A stretch of DNA of 64,000 nucleotides, from contig JAUMIR010000002.1 of NCBI GenBank assembly GCA_030847615.1, positions 237,665,809 through 237,729,808 on the forward strand. Direction: 5' to 3'. Of this stretch, positions 22,604-33,354 are shown one piece after another; the first letter of the stretch is position 1; each line of letters begins with the position of its first letter. A program made the position numbers and the translations under genes. Origin of the DNA: Gambelia wislizenii. Lineage: Eukaryota; Chordata; Lepidosauria; Squamata; Crotaphytidae. The notes beneath the pieces are model-generated. The model saw nothing but the letters and a program-made list of their open reading frames with translations. It was not told the origin of the DNA and did no database searches.

Positions 22604-22760
22604 TTGTGTGTTCTTCCTCAGTAACAACTTTTGCCCTCTTATTGTCCAGACCCGCCCTTTTCACCACTCTCTGAAATTGTTTGGCCACACGTGTCCTGGT
22701 TTTCGTCTGTGAAACACTGGAGGGACCTTTTAAAGAGCTTGTTTCAAACCCGTTGAATTT
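22604..22760 (-). mobile_element. Fragment of the 'taccctccaac' TIR element
   Basis: 'ttcttcctcagtaacaactt' and 'ttggccacacgtgtcctgg' are the reverse of the family left end. Confidence 0.6.
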
Positions 22761-23103
22761 TCTGTGGGACACTTCTAAGAGGGAAACATGTTCAGGAAAC
22801 ATCTGGGGAGGGAGGGTGTGGGGTGGTGTGTGTGTGTTGTGTATTGATCTCTCCAGATCTCAACCAGATATAAGGGCCAGTGTGAGACTGACTCTTGGGC
22901 AAAGCTTGGGAAAGGTGTGTGTGTGTGTGTTTTTTTAACTACAACCCCCAGAACAGCATTGTTGGCTGGGGAATTTTAGAAAAGATACCATAGTCCAAAA
23001 AAGTAACTCTCCAGGTTACTGTCCAGGTTCTGCTCTCACACTGTACATGGCTGACTACTGGTATATAATTCATCCTTATGAATTCTAATATAATTCTAAT
23101 GCA

Positions 23104-23246
23104 GCCTTCCCTAACATGGTGGTACCTTCCAGATGTTGTTGGACTGCAACTACCATCTGCCCCAGACAGCATTACCAGTGGTCAGGGATGGTGGCAGTTG
23201 TAGTGCAAAACTTCCGGAGAGTGTTGGTTTGGGGAAAGCTGCCCTT
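23104..23246. mobile_element. Palindromic MITE, 'gccttcccyaac' family
   Basis: Ends 'gccttccctaacatggtgg' and 'gtttggggaaagctgc' are inverted; the arms hold 'gttgttggactgcaacta' and 'ggcagttgtagtgcaaaac'. This is a common fold-back type in squamates. Confidence 0.75.
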
Positions 23247-23289
23247 AAGTGATTTGGTATCTACAAACTAGCTAGCCTGTTGTGATCAG

Positions 23290-23420
23290 TATACCAAGGG
23301 ATCACATTGCACCTTTGAGACAGGGAGAAAGAAGTTTGTAGTGAACTTTTTTATCTCAGTCTTAAAGATGGTACAAGATCCCTTTTGTATACAAATACAG
23401 ACTAACATGGCCATGTCTTT
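23290..23420. repeat. Unidentified interspersed repeat
   Basis: 'cttaaagatggtacaagatc' and 'acagactaacatggcc' resemble 31600-31712 ('tctcaaaggtgctacaagag'). Family not identified. Confidence 0.4.
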
Positions 23421-24022
23421 GAATACTTCTACAATGTTGTGATCAGTGGATGTGGCTCATTTGAGAGAAAACACTGGGGTGTAAAATAAAATGATTTCTT
23501 CAGCTTTTGGAAGTTGTGAATGAATGTACAGGGGATCAGAAATGCAATTGTGCAAGGGATGAGGCAATACTCTCTGCTTCCCCCTGTGAAGCCAAAGGGG
23601 CTTCTGAGCAGCCCTTCTTCAACTCCATCCTCACTCTGACCACACGCTGAGAATGGTTCCCTAATTGCAGGCTCCAAGAAGAAGAGGCCAGGCCAGGCTG
23701 AAGCAAGCCACATGAGAAGCGACACCAGGGTAAGAGGGGGCCCTGGGCCTGGCTCAGCACTCCCCCATCACAGACGTCATGTGGCAGTGATTGAGCTGTG
23801 GTTGGGAGACCTCATCAAAGCCAGGGTTCCAGCACACAACAAGCTGCATACGCAGTCGGCTGTGGAGATGAGCAGCAGCAGGAGTGGGGGGTTAGGGAGG
23901 AGGGCAGGAGACTGTAATGAGAGCAACAGTCAAGCTGCTTGGCATAAAGGGTTAAACAACCCCAGCCTACAAAGCTCCATTCTTAGCAGCTGAGCAATGA
24001 TTTGTAAAAGTGGATATAAAAA
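23421..24022. other. Apparently single-copy sequence
   Basis: No recognised repeat. GC content is moderately higher than around it. Confidence 0.3.
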
Positions 24023-24256
24023 GGAGAGCCAGTGTGGTGTAGCTGTTTGAGTGTTGGACTACGACTCTGGAGACAAAGATCTGAATCTTTGCTCAGCCAT
24101 GGAAACCCACTGGGTGACCATGAGCAAGTCACACTCTCTCAGCTTCAGAAGAAGGCAAAGGCAAATCCCCTCTGAATCAATCTGGCCAAGAAAACCCTGT
24201 GATAGTTCACCTTAGGGTTGCCATAAATGGGAAACTATTTGAAGGCACACCACAAT
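24023..24256 (+). mobile_element. tRNA-derived SINE
   Basis: Head 'gccagtgtggtgtagctgtt', 'gttggactacgactctgg', body 'caagtcacactctctcagc' and tail 'agggttgccataaatggg'. One of the most complete copies. Confidence 0.88.
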
Positions 24257-24486
24257 ATAAAAAGGAGGGCCACATATGATGACTATGACAATACTCTGCT
24301 CCCAGCATTGTGGAGTAAGATTATTTTAAAAGCACCAAAAACAGAAAGCGCAGGGAGCTGCCCTGCTATCCAGGTCAGAATTAGGGTTGCCAAAGTAGAA
24401 ACTAGAGAGGGCTCCTATACCTTTAATAGTTGTGTAGAAGAAAGGATTTCAGAAGAAAGGGTTTCAATAGATGTTGCTTGTCACTC

Positions 24487-24990
24487 AACTAGATCATCTA
24501 TTTTAATTAATTAATTTCCCACCTGTCTCCCAGCATGGGAGTCAAGGCAGCATACAATGTTTTAAAAACACAACACACACACAAAAAAATCCTGTTAGTA
24601 CCAAAGTTAAAACACAATTAAACTAAACTATGATTTTAAAAACACAAATTAAAAATAACATTAACAAGATGTTTAAAACATAATAATAAAAATAACACAA
24701 CACTCCTCACGTACCACAACCCCCATTAAAAGCCCTGTCTGCTGCAACATACTAAAAACCAAATAAAATGATCTTTACTTGCCAGTGGAAAGACAGCAAG
24801 CAGAGGGAGGGCCAGCCAGACCTCCCAGGGAAAGGAGTTTCACAGTTTGGGAGCAACTACTGAGAAATCTGTCTCTCTGTCTGTCTCTCCTCCTCAGCAA
24901 AAGTGTCTGGGATGGAGTTAGGATGAAGAGAAAGGGACCAAGCTTTATTTTCCCAGCAGACCTTGTTATCTTCTCCCATTCCTCCCATGC
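24487..24990 (-). mobile_element. LINE 3'-end fragment (unassigned family)
   Basis: 'cccacctgtctcccagcatg' followed by A-rich sequence, 'attaaaagccctgtctgctg' and 'gaccagcaagcagag'-like blocks. It resembles 61803-61960, 63336-63690 and 35085-35225, which carry 'tttatttctatcctgctttt' next to a simple repeat tail. Read on the minus strand the simple repeat is at the 3' end, as in LINE tails. Confidence 0.5.
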
Positions 24991-25256
24991 AACTGCTGCA
25001 ACACTGTTCAGATTATTATATCTGTAATAATGGGAAATGAAGAAAGGAGCCAAGGGCTCAAACCAGTCTGCAGATGTGCCCTTACCCACAGTTGATGCTC
25101 CCATGTCGAATCCAGAATGCGGAAATAAATTCTTACATATCACAAGTTACTTGTAATCAAGTCTTTCTTTTGGTTGATTAGGCAGGGATGGCCATTCCCC
25201 ACTATTGTGGCCCATCCCACTATTGAAAGACAGACATGTGTGTACCATACAGTTTG

Positions 25257-25269
25257 TCCTAGCTATATA
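25257..25269 (+). mobile_element. Possible Helitron-like left end, first part
   Basis: 'tcctagctata' followed, after the Tigger-like insertion, by 'tataaaattctcttgg'. Helitrons begin TC and insert next to AT. See 26211-26400. Confidence 0.3.
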
Positions 25270-26210
25270 CAGTCGTCCCTCCACATTCGTGGGGGTTACG
25301 TTCTTGAGACCCCTGTGAATGTGGAAAAACCGCGAATAACAACTGCTCCCGCAACCCCCTCCAGAGGGAGGGAGGCGGCAGGAGGGTGTCTGGCCAGCCT
25401 GGCTGGCCTCTCCGCAAGCCTTCCTGAGGGGACTCCAGGCCTTAGAATACCTGGAGCCCGCTTAGGAAGCCCGGGGACGGCAGCGGGCGGGCGGGTGAGC
25501 GGGCAGGTGGGGAGGAGGCTGCGCTGCCTCCCCCTGGCCTTCCGAAGCGGGCGCCAGGGCTTTGGAGCCCCGATGCCCGCTTCGGAAGGCCGGGGACGGC
25601 AGCGGGCGGGCGGGTGAGCGGGCGGGCAGGCAGGTGGGGAGGAGGCTGCGCTGCCTCTCTCCAGCCTTCCGAAGTGGGCGCCGGGGCTTTGGAGCCCCAG
25701 AGCCCGCTTAAAAAGGCTGGGGAAGGCAGCAGGTGGGCGGCTGGCTGTCTTCCTCTACCCAGCCTTCCTGAGTGGACTCTGGGGCTTAGAAGCCTTGGAG
25801 TCCCCTCAGGAAGGCCAGGGAAGGCAGCGGGTGGGCGGGGAGGAGGCTTTCTGAGCGGACTCCGGGGCTTCGGAGCCCGCTTAGGAAGGCTGGGGAAGGC
25901 AGCAGGTGGGTGGGAGGGAAGCTGTCCGGCCTCTCCCCAGCCTTTCTGAGGGGACTCCAGGTCTTAGAAGCCTCGGAGTCCCTTTAGGAAGGCCGGGAAA
26001 GGCGGAGGGAGGGAGGCTGCCCGCCCCACCCACCCCCGGCCTTCCTGAGCAGACTCTGGGGCTTGAAGCCCTAGAGCCGCCTCTGGAAGGCCAGAGAAGG
26101 TGCAGGCAGGAGGTTGCCCCGCCTCTCAGCAGCCTTCTCTAAGGGGCTGGGGCTAAACCGCGAATAATCAAAACCGAGTGTGAAAGCCGCGAATGTCGAG
26201 GGGCAACTGT
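25270..26210. mobile_element. GC-rich Tigger-like element with repeated self-complementary units
   Basis: Ends 'cagtcgtccctccacattcg' and 'gaatgtcgaggggcaactg' are inverted repeats with TA on both sides. Between them are about seven GC-rich units starting near 25423, 25538, 25664, 25762, 25845, 25941 and 26041. Many units run from 'ccttccgaagcgggc' to its complement 'gcccgcttcggaagg', so each can fold on itself. The four open frames inside are by-products of the repetition. Confidence 0.78.
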
Positions 26211-26410
26211 ATATAAAATTCTCTTGGTTATGTTGCCGTTTCCGATGTGCTGATTGGCTGCATAGGGAACTGACCAACCAATCATAGGTCTGTTGGGCAG
26301 CCAATCAGCACACTGGGGACGGGACCATATAGATTTCAAAAATGGCAGCTGGAGCTGGAGAGTGAGTAACATGGCGGTGGATGCAGTGTGTGCGTGTATG
26401 TTCTGGAGTG
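26211..26410 (+). mobile_element. Helitron-like left region
   Basis: 'tataaaattctcttggttat' and 'gtgctgattggctgc' match 61075-61140 ('tatataaaactcttgggtat', 'gtgctgattggctgc'), where a CTAG-type right end is present. The rest of the element seems to have been replaced by or expanded into the minisatellite. Confidence 0.45.
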
Positions 26411-29400
26411 CAGGGCTGAGGTGGGGGGTCAGGACGAGTGGAGGGAGGGGAAGAATGAGTGGTGGGCAGAACAAGTGGGGGGAGGGGAGAACAAGGGGGG
26501 CAGAACGAGTGGGGGGAGGGGCAGAACAAAAGGGGAGAGGGGCAGAACCAGTGGGGGGATAGAATGAGTGGTGGGGGCATAACGAGTGGGGAAGAGGCAG
26601 AACGAGTGGTGGGGGAATGAGTGGTGGGAGGGCAGAACAAGTGGTGGGGCAGCAGAACAAGTGGAGGGAGGGGCAGATCGAGTGGGGGGAGGGCAGAACG
26701 AGTGGTAGGGGGCAGAATGAGTGGGGGGAGGGGCAGATCAAGTGGTGGTGGGGCAGGATGAGTGGTGGTAGGAAGAACAAGTGGAGGGAGGGGCAGATTG
26801 AGTGGGGGGGGAGAACGAGAGGAGGGAGGGGCAGATCAAGTGGTGGGAGGGCAGAACGAGTGGGGGAGTGGCAGAACGAGTGGGGGAGAGGCAGAATGAG
26901 TGTGGGAGAAGCAGAACGAGTGGAGGGAGGGGCAGATCGAGTGGATGGAGGGCGGAACGAGTGGGGGAGTGGCAGAACGAGTGGGGGAGAGGCAGAATGA
27001 GTGGTGGGAGGGCAGAACGAGTGGAGGGAGGGGCAGATTGAGTGGTGGGGGGAAGAACGAGAGGAGGGAGGGGCAGATCAAGTGGTGGGAGGGCAGAACG
27101 AGTGGGGGAGGGCAGAACGAGTGGAGGGAGGGGCAGATCAAGTGGGGGGAGGGCAGAACAAGTGGGGGGAGGGCAGAACGAGTGGAGGGAGGAGCAGATC
27201 GAGTGTTTGGAGGGCAGAATGAGTGGAGGGAGGGCAGAACGAGTGCAGGGAGGGGCAGATCGAGTGGGGGGAGGGCAGAACAAGTGGAGGGAGGGCAGAA
27301 CAAGTGGAGGGAGGGCAGAACGAGTGCAGGGAGGAGCAGATCGAGTGGGGGGAGGGCAGAACGAGTGGAGGGAGGGCAGAACGAATGCAGGGAGGGGCAG
27401 ATCGAGTGGGGGGAGGGCAGAACAAGTGGAGGGAGAGGCAGATTGAGTGGCGGGAGGGCAGAACAAGTGGGGGGAGGGCAGAACGAGTGGAGGGAGGGGC
27501 AGATCGAGTGGCGGGAGGGCAGAACAAGTGGGGGGAGGGCAGAACGAGTGGAGGGAGGGGCAGATCGAGTGTTTGGAGGGCAGAACGAGTGGAGGGAGGG
27601 CAGAACGAGTGGAGGGAGGGCAGAACGAGTGGGGAGAGGGCAGAACAAGTGGAGGGAGAGGCAGAACATGGGGGCAGAACGAGTGGAGAGAGGGGCAGAT
27701 CGAGTGGTTGGAGGGCAGAACAAGTGGGGGGAGGACAAAACGAGTGGAGGGAGGAGCAGATCAAGTGGGGGGAGGGCAGAACAAGTGGGGGGAGGACAAA
27801 ACGAGTGGAGAGAGGGGCAGATTGAGTGGGGGGAGGGCAGAACAAGTGAGGGGAGGGCAGAATGAGTGGAGGGGGGCAGATCGAGGGGGGGAGGGCAGAA
27901 CAAGTGGGGGGAGGGCAGAACGAGTGGAGGGAGGGGCAGATCGAGTGGGGGGAGGGCAGAACAAGTGGAGGGAGGAGCAAATCGAGTGTTTGGAGGGCAG
28001 AACGAGTGGAGGGAGGGCAAAACGAGTGGAGGGAGGGCAAAACGAGTGCAGGGAGGGGCAGATCGAGTGGGGGGAGGGCAGAACGAGTGGGGAGAGGGCA
28101 GAACAAGTGGAGGGAGAGGCAGAACATGGGGGCAGAACGAGTGGAGAGAGGGGCAGATCGAGTGGGGGAGGGCAGAACAAGTGGGGGGAAGACAAAACGA
28201 GTGCAGGGAGGGGCAGATCGAGTGGGGGGAGGGCAGAACGAGTGGGGAGAGGGCAGAACAAGTGGAGGGAGAGGCAGAACATGGGGGCAGAACGAGTGGA
28301 GAGAGGGGCAGATCGAGTGGTTGGAGGGCAGAACAAGTGGGGGGAGGACAAAACGAGTGGAGGGAGGAGCAGATCGAGTGGGGGGAGGGCAGAACAAGTG
28401 GGGGGAGGACAAAACGAGTGGAGAGAGGGGCAGATTGAGTGGGGGGAGGGCAGAACAAGTGAGGGGAGGGCAGAATGAGTGGAGGGGGGCAGATCGAGTG
28501 GGGGAGGGCAGAACAAGTGGGGGAGGGCAGAACGAGTGGAGGGAGGGGCAGATCGAGTGGGGGGAGGGCAGAACAAGTGGAGGGAGGAGCAAATCGAGTG
28601 TTTGGAGGGCAGAACGAGTGGAGGGAGGGCAAAACGAGTGGAGGGAGGGCAAAACGAGTGCAGGGAGGGGCAGATCGAGTGGGGGAGGGCAGAACGAGTG
28701 GGGAGAGGGCAGAACAAGTGGAGGGAGAGGCAGAACATGGGGGCAGAACGAGTGGAGAGAGGGGCAGATCGAGTGGGGGAGGGCAGAACAAGTGGGGGGA
28801 AGACAAAACGAGTGGGGGGAGGAGCAGATCGAGTGGTTGGAGGGCAGAACGAGTGGAGGGAGGGGCAGATCGAGTGGGGGGAGGGCAGAACGAGTGGAGG
28901 GAGGAGCAGATCGAGTGGTTGGAGGGCAGAACGAGTGGAGGGAGGAGCAGATCGAGTGGTTGGAGGGCAGAACGAGTGCAGGGAGGGGCAGATCGAGTGG
29001 GGGGAGGGCAGAACAAGTGGAGGGAGGGCAGAATGAGTGGAAGGAGGGCAGAACGAGTGCAGAGAGGGGCAGATCGAGTGGGGGAGGGCAGAACGAGTGG
29101 AGGGAGGAGCAGATCGAGTGGAGGGAGGGCAGAACGAGTGGAGGGAGGGCAGAATGAGTGGAAGGAGGGCAGAACGAGTGCAGGGAGGGGCAGATCAAGT
29201 GGGGGGAGGGCAGAACGAGTGGGGAGAGGGCAGAACAAGTGGAGGGAGAGGCAGAACATGGGGGCAGAACGAGTGGAGGGAGCGGCAGATCGAGTGGGGG
29301 GACAGCAGAACAAGTGGGGGGAGGGCAGAACGAGTGGAGGGAGGGGCAGATCGAGTGGGGGGAGGGCAGAACGAGTGGAGGGGGGGCAGATCGAGTGGGG

Positions 29401-29995
29401 GGAGGGCAGAACGAGTGGAGGGAGGAGCAGATCGAGTGGTTGGAGGGCAGAACGAGTGCAGGGAGGGGCAGATCGAGTGGTGGGAGGGCAGAACGAGTGG
29501 GGAGGGCAGAACAAGTGGAGGGAGAGGCAGAACAAGTGGGGGGAGGGCAGAACGAGTGGAGGGAGGGGCAGATCGAGTGGTGGTGGGGCAGAATGAGTTG
29601 GGGAGAGGCAGAACGAGTGGTGGGGCAGAACGAGTGGAGGGAGGGGCAGAACGAGTGGAAGGAGGGCAGAACGAGTGGAGGGAGGGGCAGAACGAGTGGA
29701 AGGAGGGCAGAACGAGTGGAGGGAGGGCAGAACGAGTGGAGGGAGGGCAGAATGGGTGGATGAGCAGAATGAATGGTGGGGGACAGAACTAGTGGTGGGA
29801 GGGCAGAACGAGTGGGGGAGGGCAGAATGAGTGGAGGGAGGGCAGAACAAGTGGAGGGAGGGGCAGATCAAGTGGGGGAGAGGCAGAACGACTGGTGGTG
29901 GGGCAGAATGAGTGGGGGGAGGGCAGAACAAGTGGAGGGAAGGCAGAACGAATGGTGGGGGCAGAACGAGTGGAGGGAGGGGCAGATCGAGTGGC
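26411..29995. repeat. 21-bp minisatellite, about 3.6 kb
   Basis: About 170 units of 'gggcagaacgagtggaggg' plus two bases, alternating with 'gggcagatcgagtgggggg' plus two. The plus strand is purine-rich. Units carry variants such as 'gtgtttggagg' (four places) and 'aacatggggg' (27665, 28123, 28278, 28734 and 29255). The spacings between these marks (458, 155, 456, 521) reveal a higher-order repeat near 613 bp. Because the unit is seven codons long, frames stay open on both strands, including one of 1064 codons on the minus strand (26836-30030); none looks like a real protein. Confidence 0.95.
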
Positions 29996-30135
29996 AAAAT
30001 TATGTCCCTTATATAAGATGGCAAAATCAAGGTTTGCTTCTTGGATTATTATTTTTTAAAGAATATTTTCAAGCCATGAGTACAGTACTTAAATCCGTGA
30101 ATACTTAAATCCATGAATGTGGAGGGATGACTGTA
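29994..30135 (+). mobile_element. Right half of Tigger-like element ('cagttgtccctcc' family)
   Basis: Starts in mid-element at 'ggcaaaattatgtcccttat' and runs to 'gagggatgactgta'. The left half is missing and the minisatellite begins exactly where it should be. Confidence 0.82.
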
Positions 30136-30531
30136 TTCCATAATGTCACAAACAATTTGAACTCAAAATAGTGTTTCTTTATTCCACGCCATCTGGATCA
30201 GTACTGTAGATAGATCGAGGTTAAGTCACAGAGGATGCTAAAGGAGGAATAGGTGTTTTTACTACCTGGCTAGGAGTTACACGATACCCTGATGTCTGCA
30301 CTTTAAAGGCCTTCTGTACATCCTTTAGTTTGAGCAGCCAAATACGGTACTCTCGCTTTTGTTGTTCTTCTCTCCCATATAAAACTAAGCCCGGTTCCTT
30401 GCATGGTTCACACAAGGGACTGTAATACAATAGCTTTGTTACTGTGTACTGTATACTGTTATACAGAGTTCCTGGGCAAGGCTCTTAACGTAAGCCTGCA
30501 GCAGGCTTTACCTTGCCTCTAGAGTCCAGGA
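30136..30531 (-). other. Unidentified; small minus-strand frame
   Basis: A 69-codon minus-strand frame at 30221-30430 has protein-like composition (for example 'LYGREEQQKREYRIWLLKLK') that I do not recognise. It could be a piece of a retrotransposed gene or of an LTR element. No start context or splice pattern supports a gene. Confidence 0.25.
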
Positions 30532-30762
30532 TTTACAATGCTGCAGCCTTATTTGAGAACTCACGCTGAACAAGTCTTGAAGAGAACCGACAACACAGAA
30601 AGAATCACAACCCGGAAACATCACCCAAGGAAACCTTCCGCTGTGCTTTCTGCAACCGGACTTGTTTATCTCGTATTGGTCTTTTTAGTCATCAGCACGC
30701 TTGCAGAAAGCACAGGATGAGTCCTTCCTGAATCTTTGTTTGCAAAGAAAAGCCAGAGAGAG
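30532..30762 (+). mobile_element. 3' end of APE-type LINE, 5' truncated
   Basis: Matches the 3' end of the LINE at 50500-54161 in opposite orientation. In one frame it gives 'AFCNRTCLSRIGLFSHQHAC', a C-x3-C...H-x4-C zinc-knuckle-like end. An 11-bp duplication 'agagtccagga' (30521-30531 and 30763-30773) flanks it exactly, as expected for target-primed insertion. Confidence 0.85.
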
Positions 30763-30828
30763 AGAGTCCAGGAAAAAAGATTTGTCTGGGCATGGGGATA
30801 GGAGGCTAGTCTGTAGTGTAGTCTAGGT

Positions 30829-31241
30829 CAGTGGTTCGTAACCTGTGGTCCGGGGACCCCCAGGGGTCCACGACGTTCTCACAGAGGGTCCATAAAGCTT
30901 GAAGACTGCTTGGCCCACCTCCTCCCTGCAGTGGGGTGGCCACATGACAGGATCCAAAGCAAAGGCTGGATGGATGGTTGGCCTGCACATTGCCATTCAA
31001 TCCGCTCCAGCCACAAACGTGCAGGAAGAAGCAGGAGAAAGTCTTCCTCCCCCCTCCAGTGCCTCTGAGGGAAGGCTTAATGGATGATGTAATTGTATTA
31101 TTATCATTATTGGATATTATTACTATTACTATTATTATTATTATTAAGGTTTTAAATCTTGAGTTAAGTCTTGGGGGTCTGTGGCAACAAAAGATGGTAT
31201 TTAAAGGGGGTCCCTGGTAAAGAAAAGTTTAAGAGCCAATG
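30829..31241 (-). mobile_element. hAT-like non-autonomous element, copy 2
   Basis: Starts 'cagtggttcgtaacc', ends 'gtttaagagccaatg', with 8-bp flanks 'gtctaggt' and 'atctaggt' that differ by one base. Same family as 2644-3016 in the reverse orientation ('gtccctggtaaagaaaag'). An (ATT)n tract at 31118-31146 interrupts it. Confidence 0.85.
31118..31146. repeat. (TTA)n microsatellite
   Basis: Run of 'att' units with one interruption. Confidence 0.9.
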
Positions 31242-32398
31242 ATCTAGGTTGTATTTAAGGAGACAATGCATAGTTACTTCACTGTACTTCAAAATACTGC
31301 ACTGCACAGTTTAATCTGAACCTTGGAAAGTACAGAATAATGACACAATGCTTCCAGACATGTTATTAATGACAGGGGGATCTCCAGTAGGTACAACATG
31401 AACTCTGGCTGCTTTTCTTGACCAGTTTTCACACCACTGCCACCAGCAATATACACATCCTCTCCATGCATGTGGAAGGCAGGGAAATGCACAATTTGGG
31501 ACAGGAAGCTGAAGGAGTGATTGTGTTAAGTTGCAGTGGTGTTTTTTTTTTCTTGACAGTGTTGTGTTGTATTTAAAGCAGAGCTTGGAAATGTTACTTT
31601 TTGAACCGTGCATCTGATGAAATACAGTAGACTGAGTCTGTGAAAGCTTATGTTACAACCTTATTTTGCTCGGTTAGTCTCAAAGGTGCTACAAGAGCTC
31701 TTTGTATTTTTGGACATTCTCAAAACAACCTTGCCAGCAAGGCCATTGGATCAGTTTGGGAGCTGTAGTTTTAAAAAGTCACTTTTCTAACCTCTGACTC
31801 AAATCCGCTCACCCTTGATGTGCTATTTCTCACTTCTTGCCTTGAATCCTTCCTGCTGGGCCAGATCTGTCTCATGCTCTGGGTCTGTTGCTGCAGAAGT
31901 AACAACCATAACCTATAAATGCTCTGGATAAATTCTGCGTACCTCCATGTATTTCAGGCAAGCAGCTTTGTCTCTCTCCACAGCCTTTCTTTTGCAAACC
32001 TGTAAACATTTATTTGCACAGGTATCCAGCAGTGCATCTTTCTCAAAGCGGCCCAAATTTGCACCATTTTTTTGAAGTAAACTTTTCTGTCCAGAAGCAC
32101 CACCAGCAGTCTCATATTCGCACACATCTGCAGCTCATCCACAAAGTCGAGCTGTTGTAATAACATCCTCTAGAGGGCAGTAATGCACGTAAAGTGTGCT
32201 TTAGCAGTTTTAAGCATTTGTTCCTGTTTGCTCCACCTCTTAATATGCAGGACTCAGTTGTGTTGAATTTATACTCATGTTACTTTCTACCTTACTGGTT
32301 TAGTTCCGTTATGTTTGTGTACTACAGATTTTGCTATTCTGGTTAATTCTGTTCTTATTTCTTATTAAAACTAAACACTATAAAGCTAACCAACACCA
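31242..32398. other. Mostly unassigned; interspersed repeat near 31600-31712
   Basis: 'ctgtgaaagcttatgttac' and 'tctcaaaggtgctacaagag' are typical of an unidentified reptile repeat. Frames on the minus strand at 31913-32166 lack recognisable content. Confidence 0.35.
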
Positions 32399-32768
32399 TA
32401 CCCTCCATTTGCAGACGAAAACTGGGAAACTTGAGGCCAAGCAACATGAGAGTGTGGTCAAGATGACAAAATTTATTAATGAGGAAGAACACACAAGCTA
32501 GGAGAGTCTGCAGCAGTTTGCTTTTGCCTGAATCTCCTGGGAAGGACAAGACACTACCCCCTCCTCTCCTCCCCCCACTCCCACTGATTTATGTGCAAAC
32601 TACTTTTGCACTTTGAACTCATTCTGCAACAATGCAAGTAAGCTGAGGACAAATGGGGAAAGGTGGAGGAGCAGAGGGAAACCGGGACATTTTAAAAACT
32701 GCTGAAAAAGTGGGACCACCGAGGATTAATCAGGGCTGTCCCAGCTAAATTGGGACAGTTGGCAGCTA
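32399..32768 (+). mobile_element. TIR element 'taccctccaac', copy 2
   Basis: 'taccctccatttgcagacg' left end; 'catgagagtgtggtcaagat', 'cagtttgcttttgcctga', 'ctgaggacaaatgggg'; right end 'gggacagttggcagcta'. Confidence 0.75.
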
Positions 32769-32924
32769 TGCCATGCCAAACGTTCTCAAACACATGAATC
32801 CCACAAATGGTAGGAAGAGGAAGGGACATTATCTGTTACTATTTTTTTATACTTTTTTCTTTCTTCTGGATACATTATTGTGATGAACTGATTCCGACAA
32901 TATAGAATGTGAGATCCTAAAACA

Positions 32925-33063
32925 GCGGTGGGAATTATGTGGCCCTCCAGATCCTGTTGGATTCAAAGTCCCATTGGTCCTAGCCAATATAGCGAATCTT
33001 AAGGGATCATGGAAGCTGCCATTCAGCAATATCTGGAGGGCCGCACAGATCCCAATCCTGGTT
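32925..33063. mobile_element. Palindromic MITE, 'ggccctccag' family
   Basis: 'tgtggccctccagatcctg' and 'caatatctggagggccgc' are the inverted arms. Confidence 0.7.
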
Positions 33064-33118
33064 TAAAACTTTTATTCTTTGCCCATGAAATAAGGAGATA
33101 CAAGACTGTATCTAGGAA

Positions 33119-33354
33119 CTAGTGTGGTGTAATGGTTTGAATATTGGATTAGGAATCTGAGATAACAGGGCTGAAATCCCTGCTCAGTTCTGGAAACCCA
33201 CAAGGTGACCTTGGGCATGTGACACTCTCTCAGCCTCACCTCAGAGGAAGGCAGTGGCAAACCTCCTCTGAATAAACCTTGGCAAGAAAACCCTAGGATA
33301 GGGTTGCCATACACTGGGAGTTGACGTGAAGGCACTTAGCAGCAGCAGCAACAA
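33119..33354 (+). mobile_element. tRNA-derived SINE
   Basis: Head 'tagtgtggtgtaatggttt', body 'cagcctcacctcagaggaag' (partly duplicated 'ctca'), tail 'ggttgccatacactggg' and (CAG)n end. Confidence 0.85.

Noticed and set aside
25257..26210. CpG-island promoter
   Set aside because: The GC-rich part is wholly inside Tigger-like inverted ends with TA flanks and is made of repeated units, so a promoter is not needed to explain it.
26411..29995. CRISPR array
   Set aside because: The units abut without unique spacers, and the surrounding sequence is clearly vertebrate.
26836..30030. 1064-codon minus-strand frame as a proline-rich protein gene
   Set aside because: It is the translation of a 21-bp minisatellite. 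Other frames on both strands are also open, there is no non-repetitive domain, and it ends in transposon sequence.
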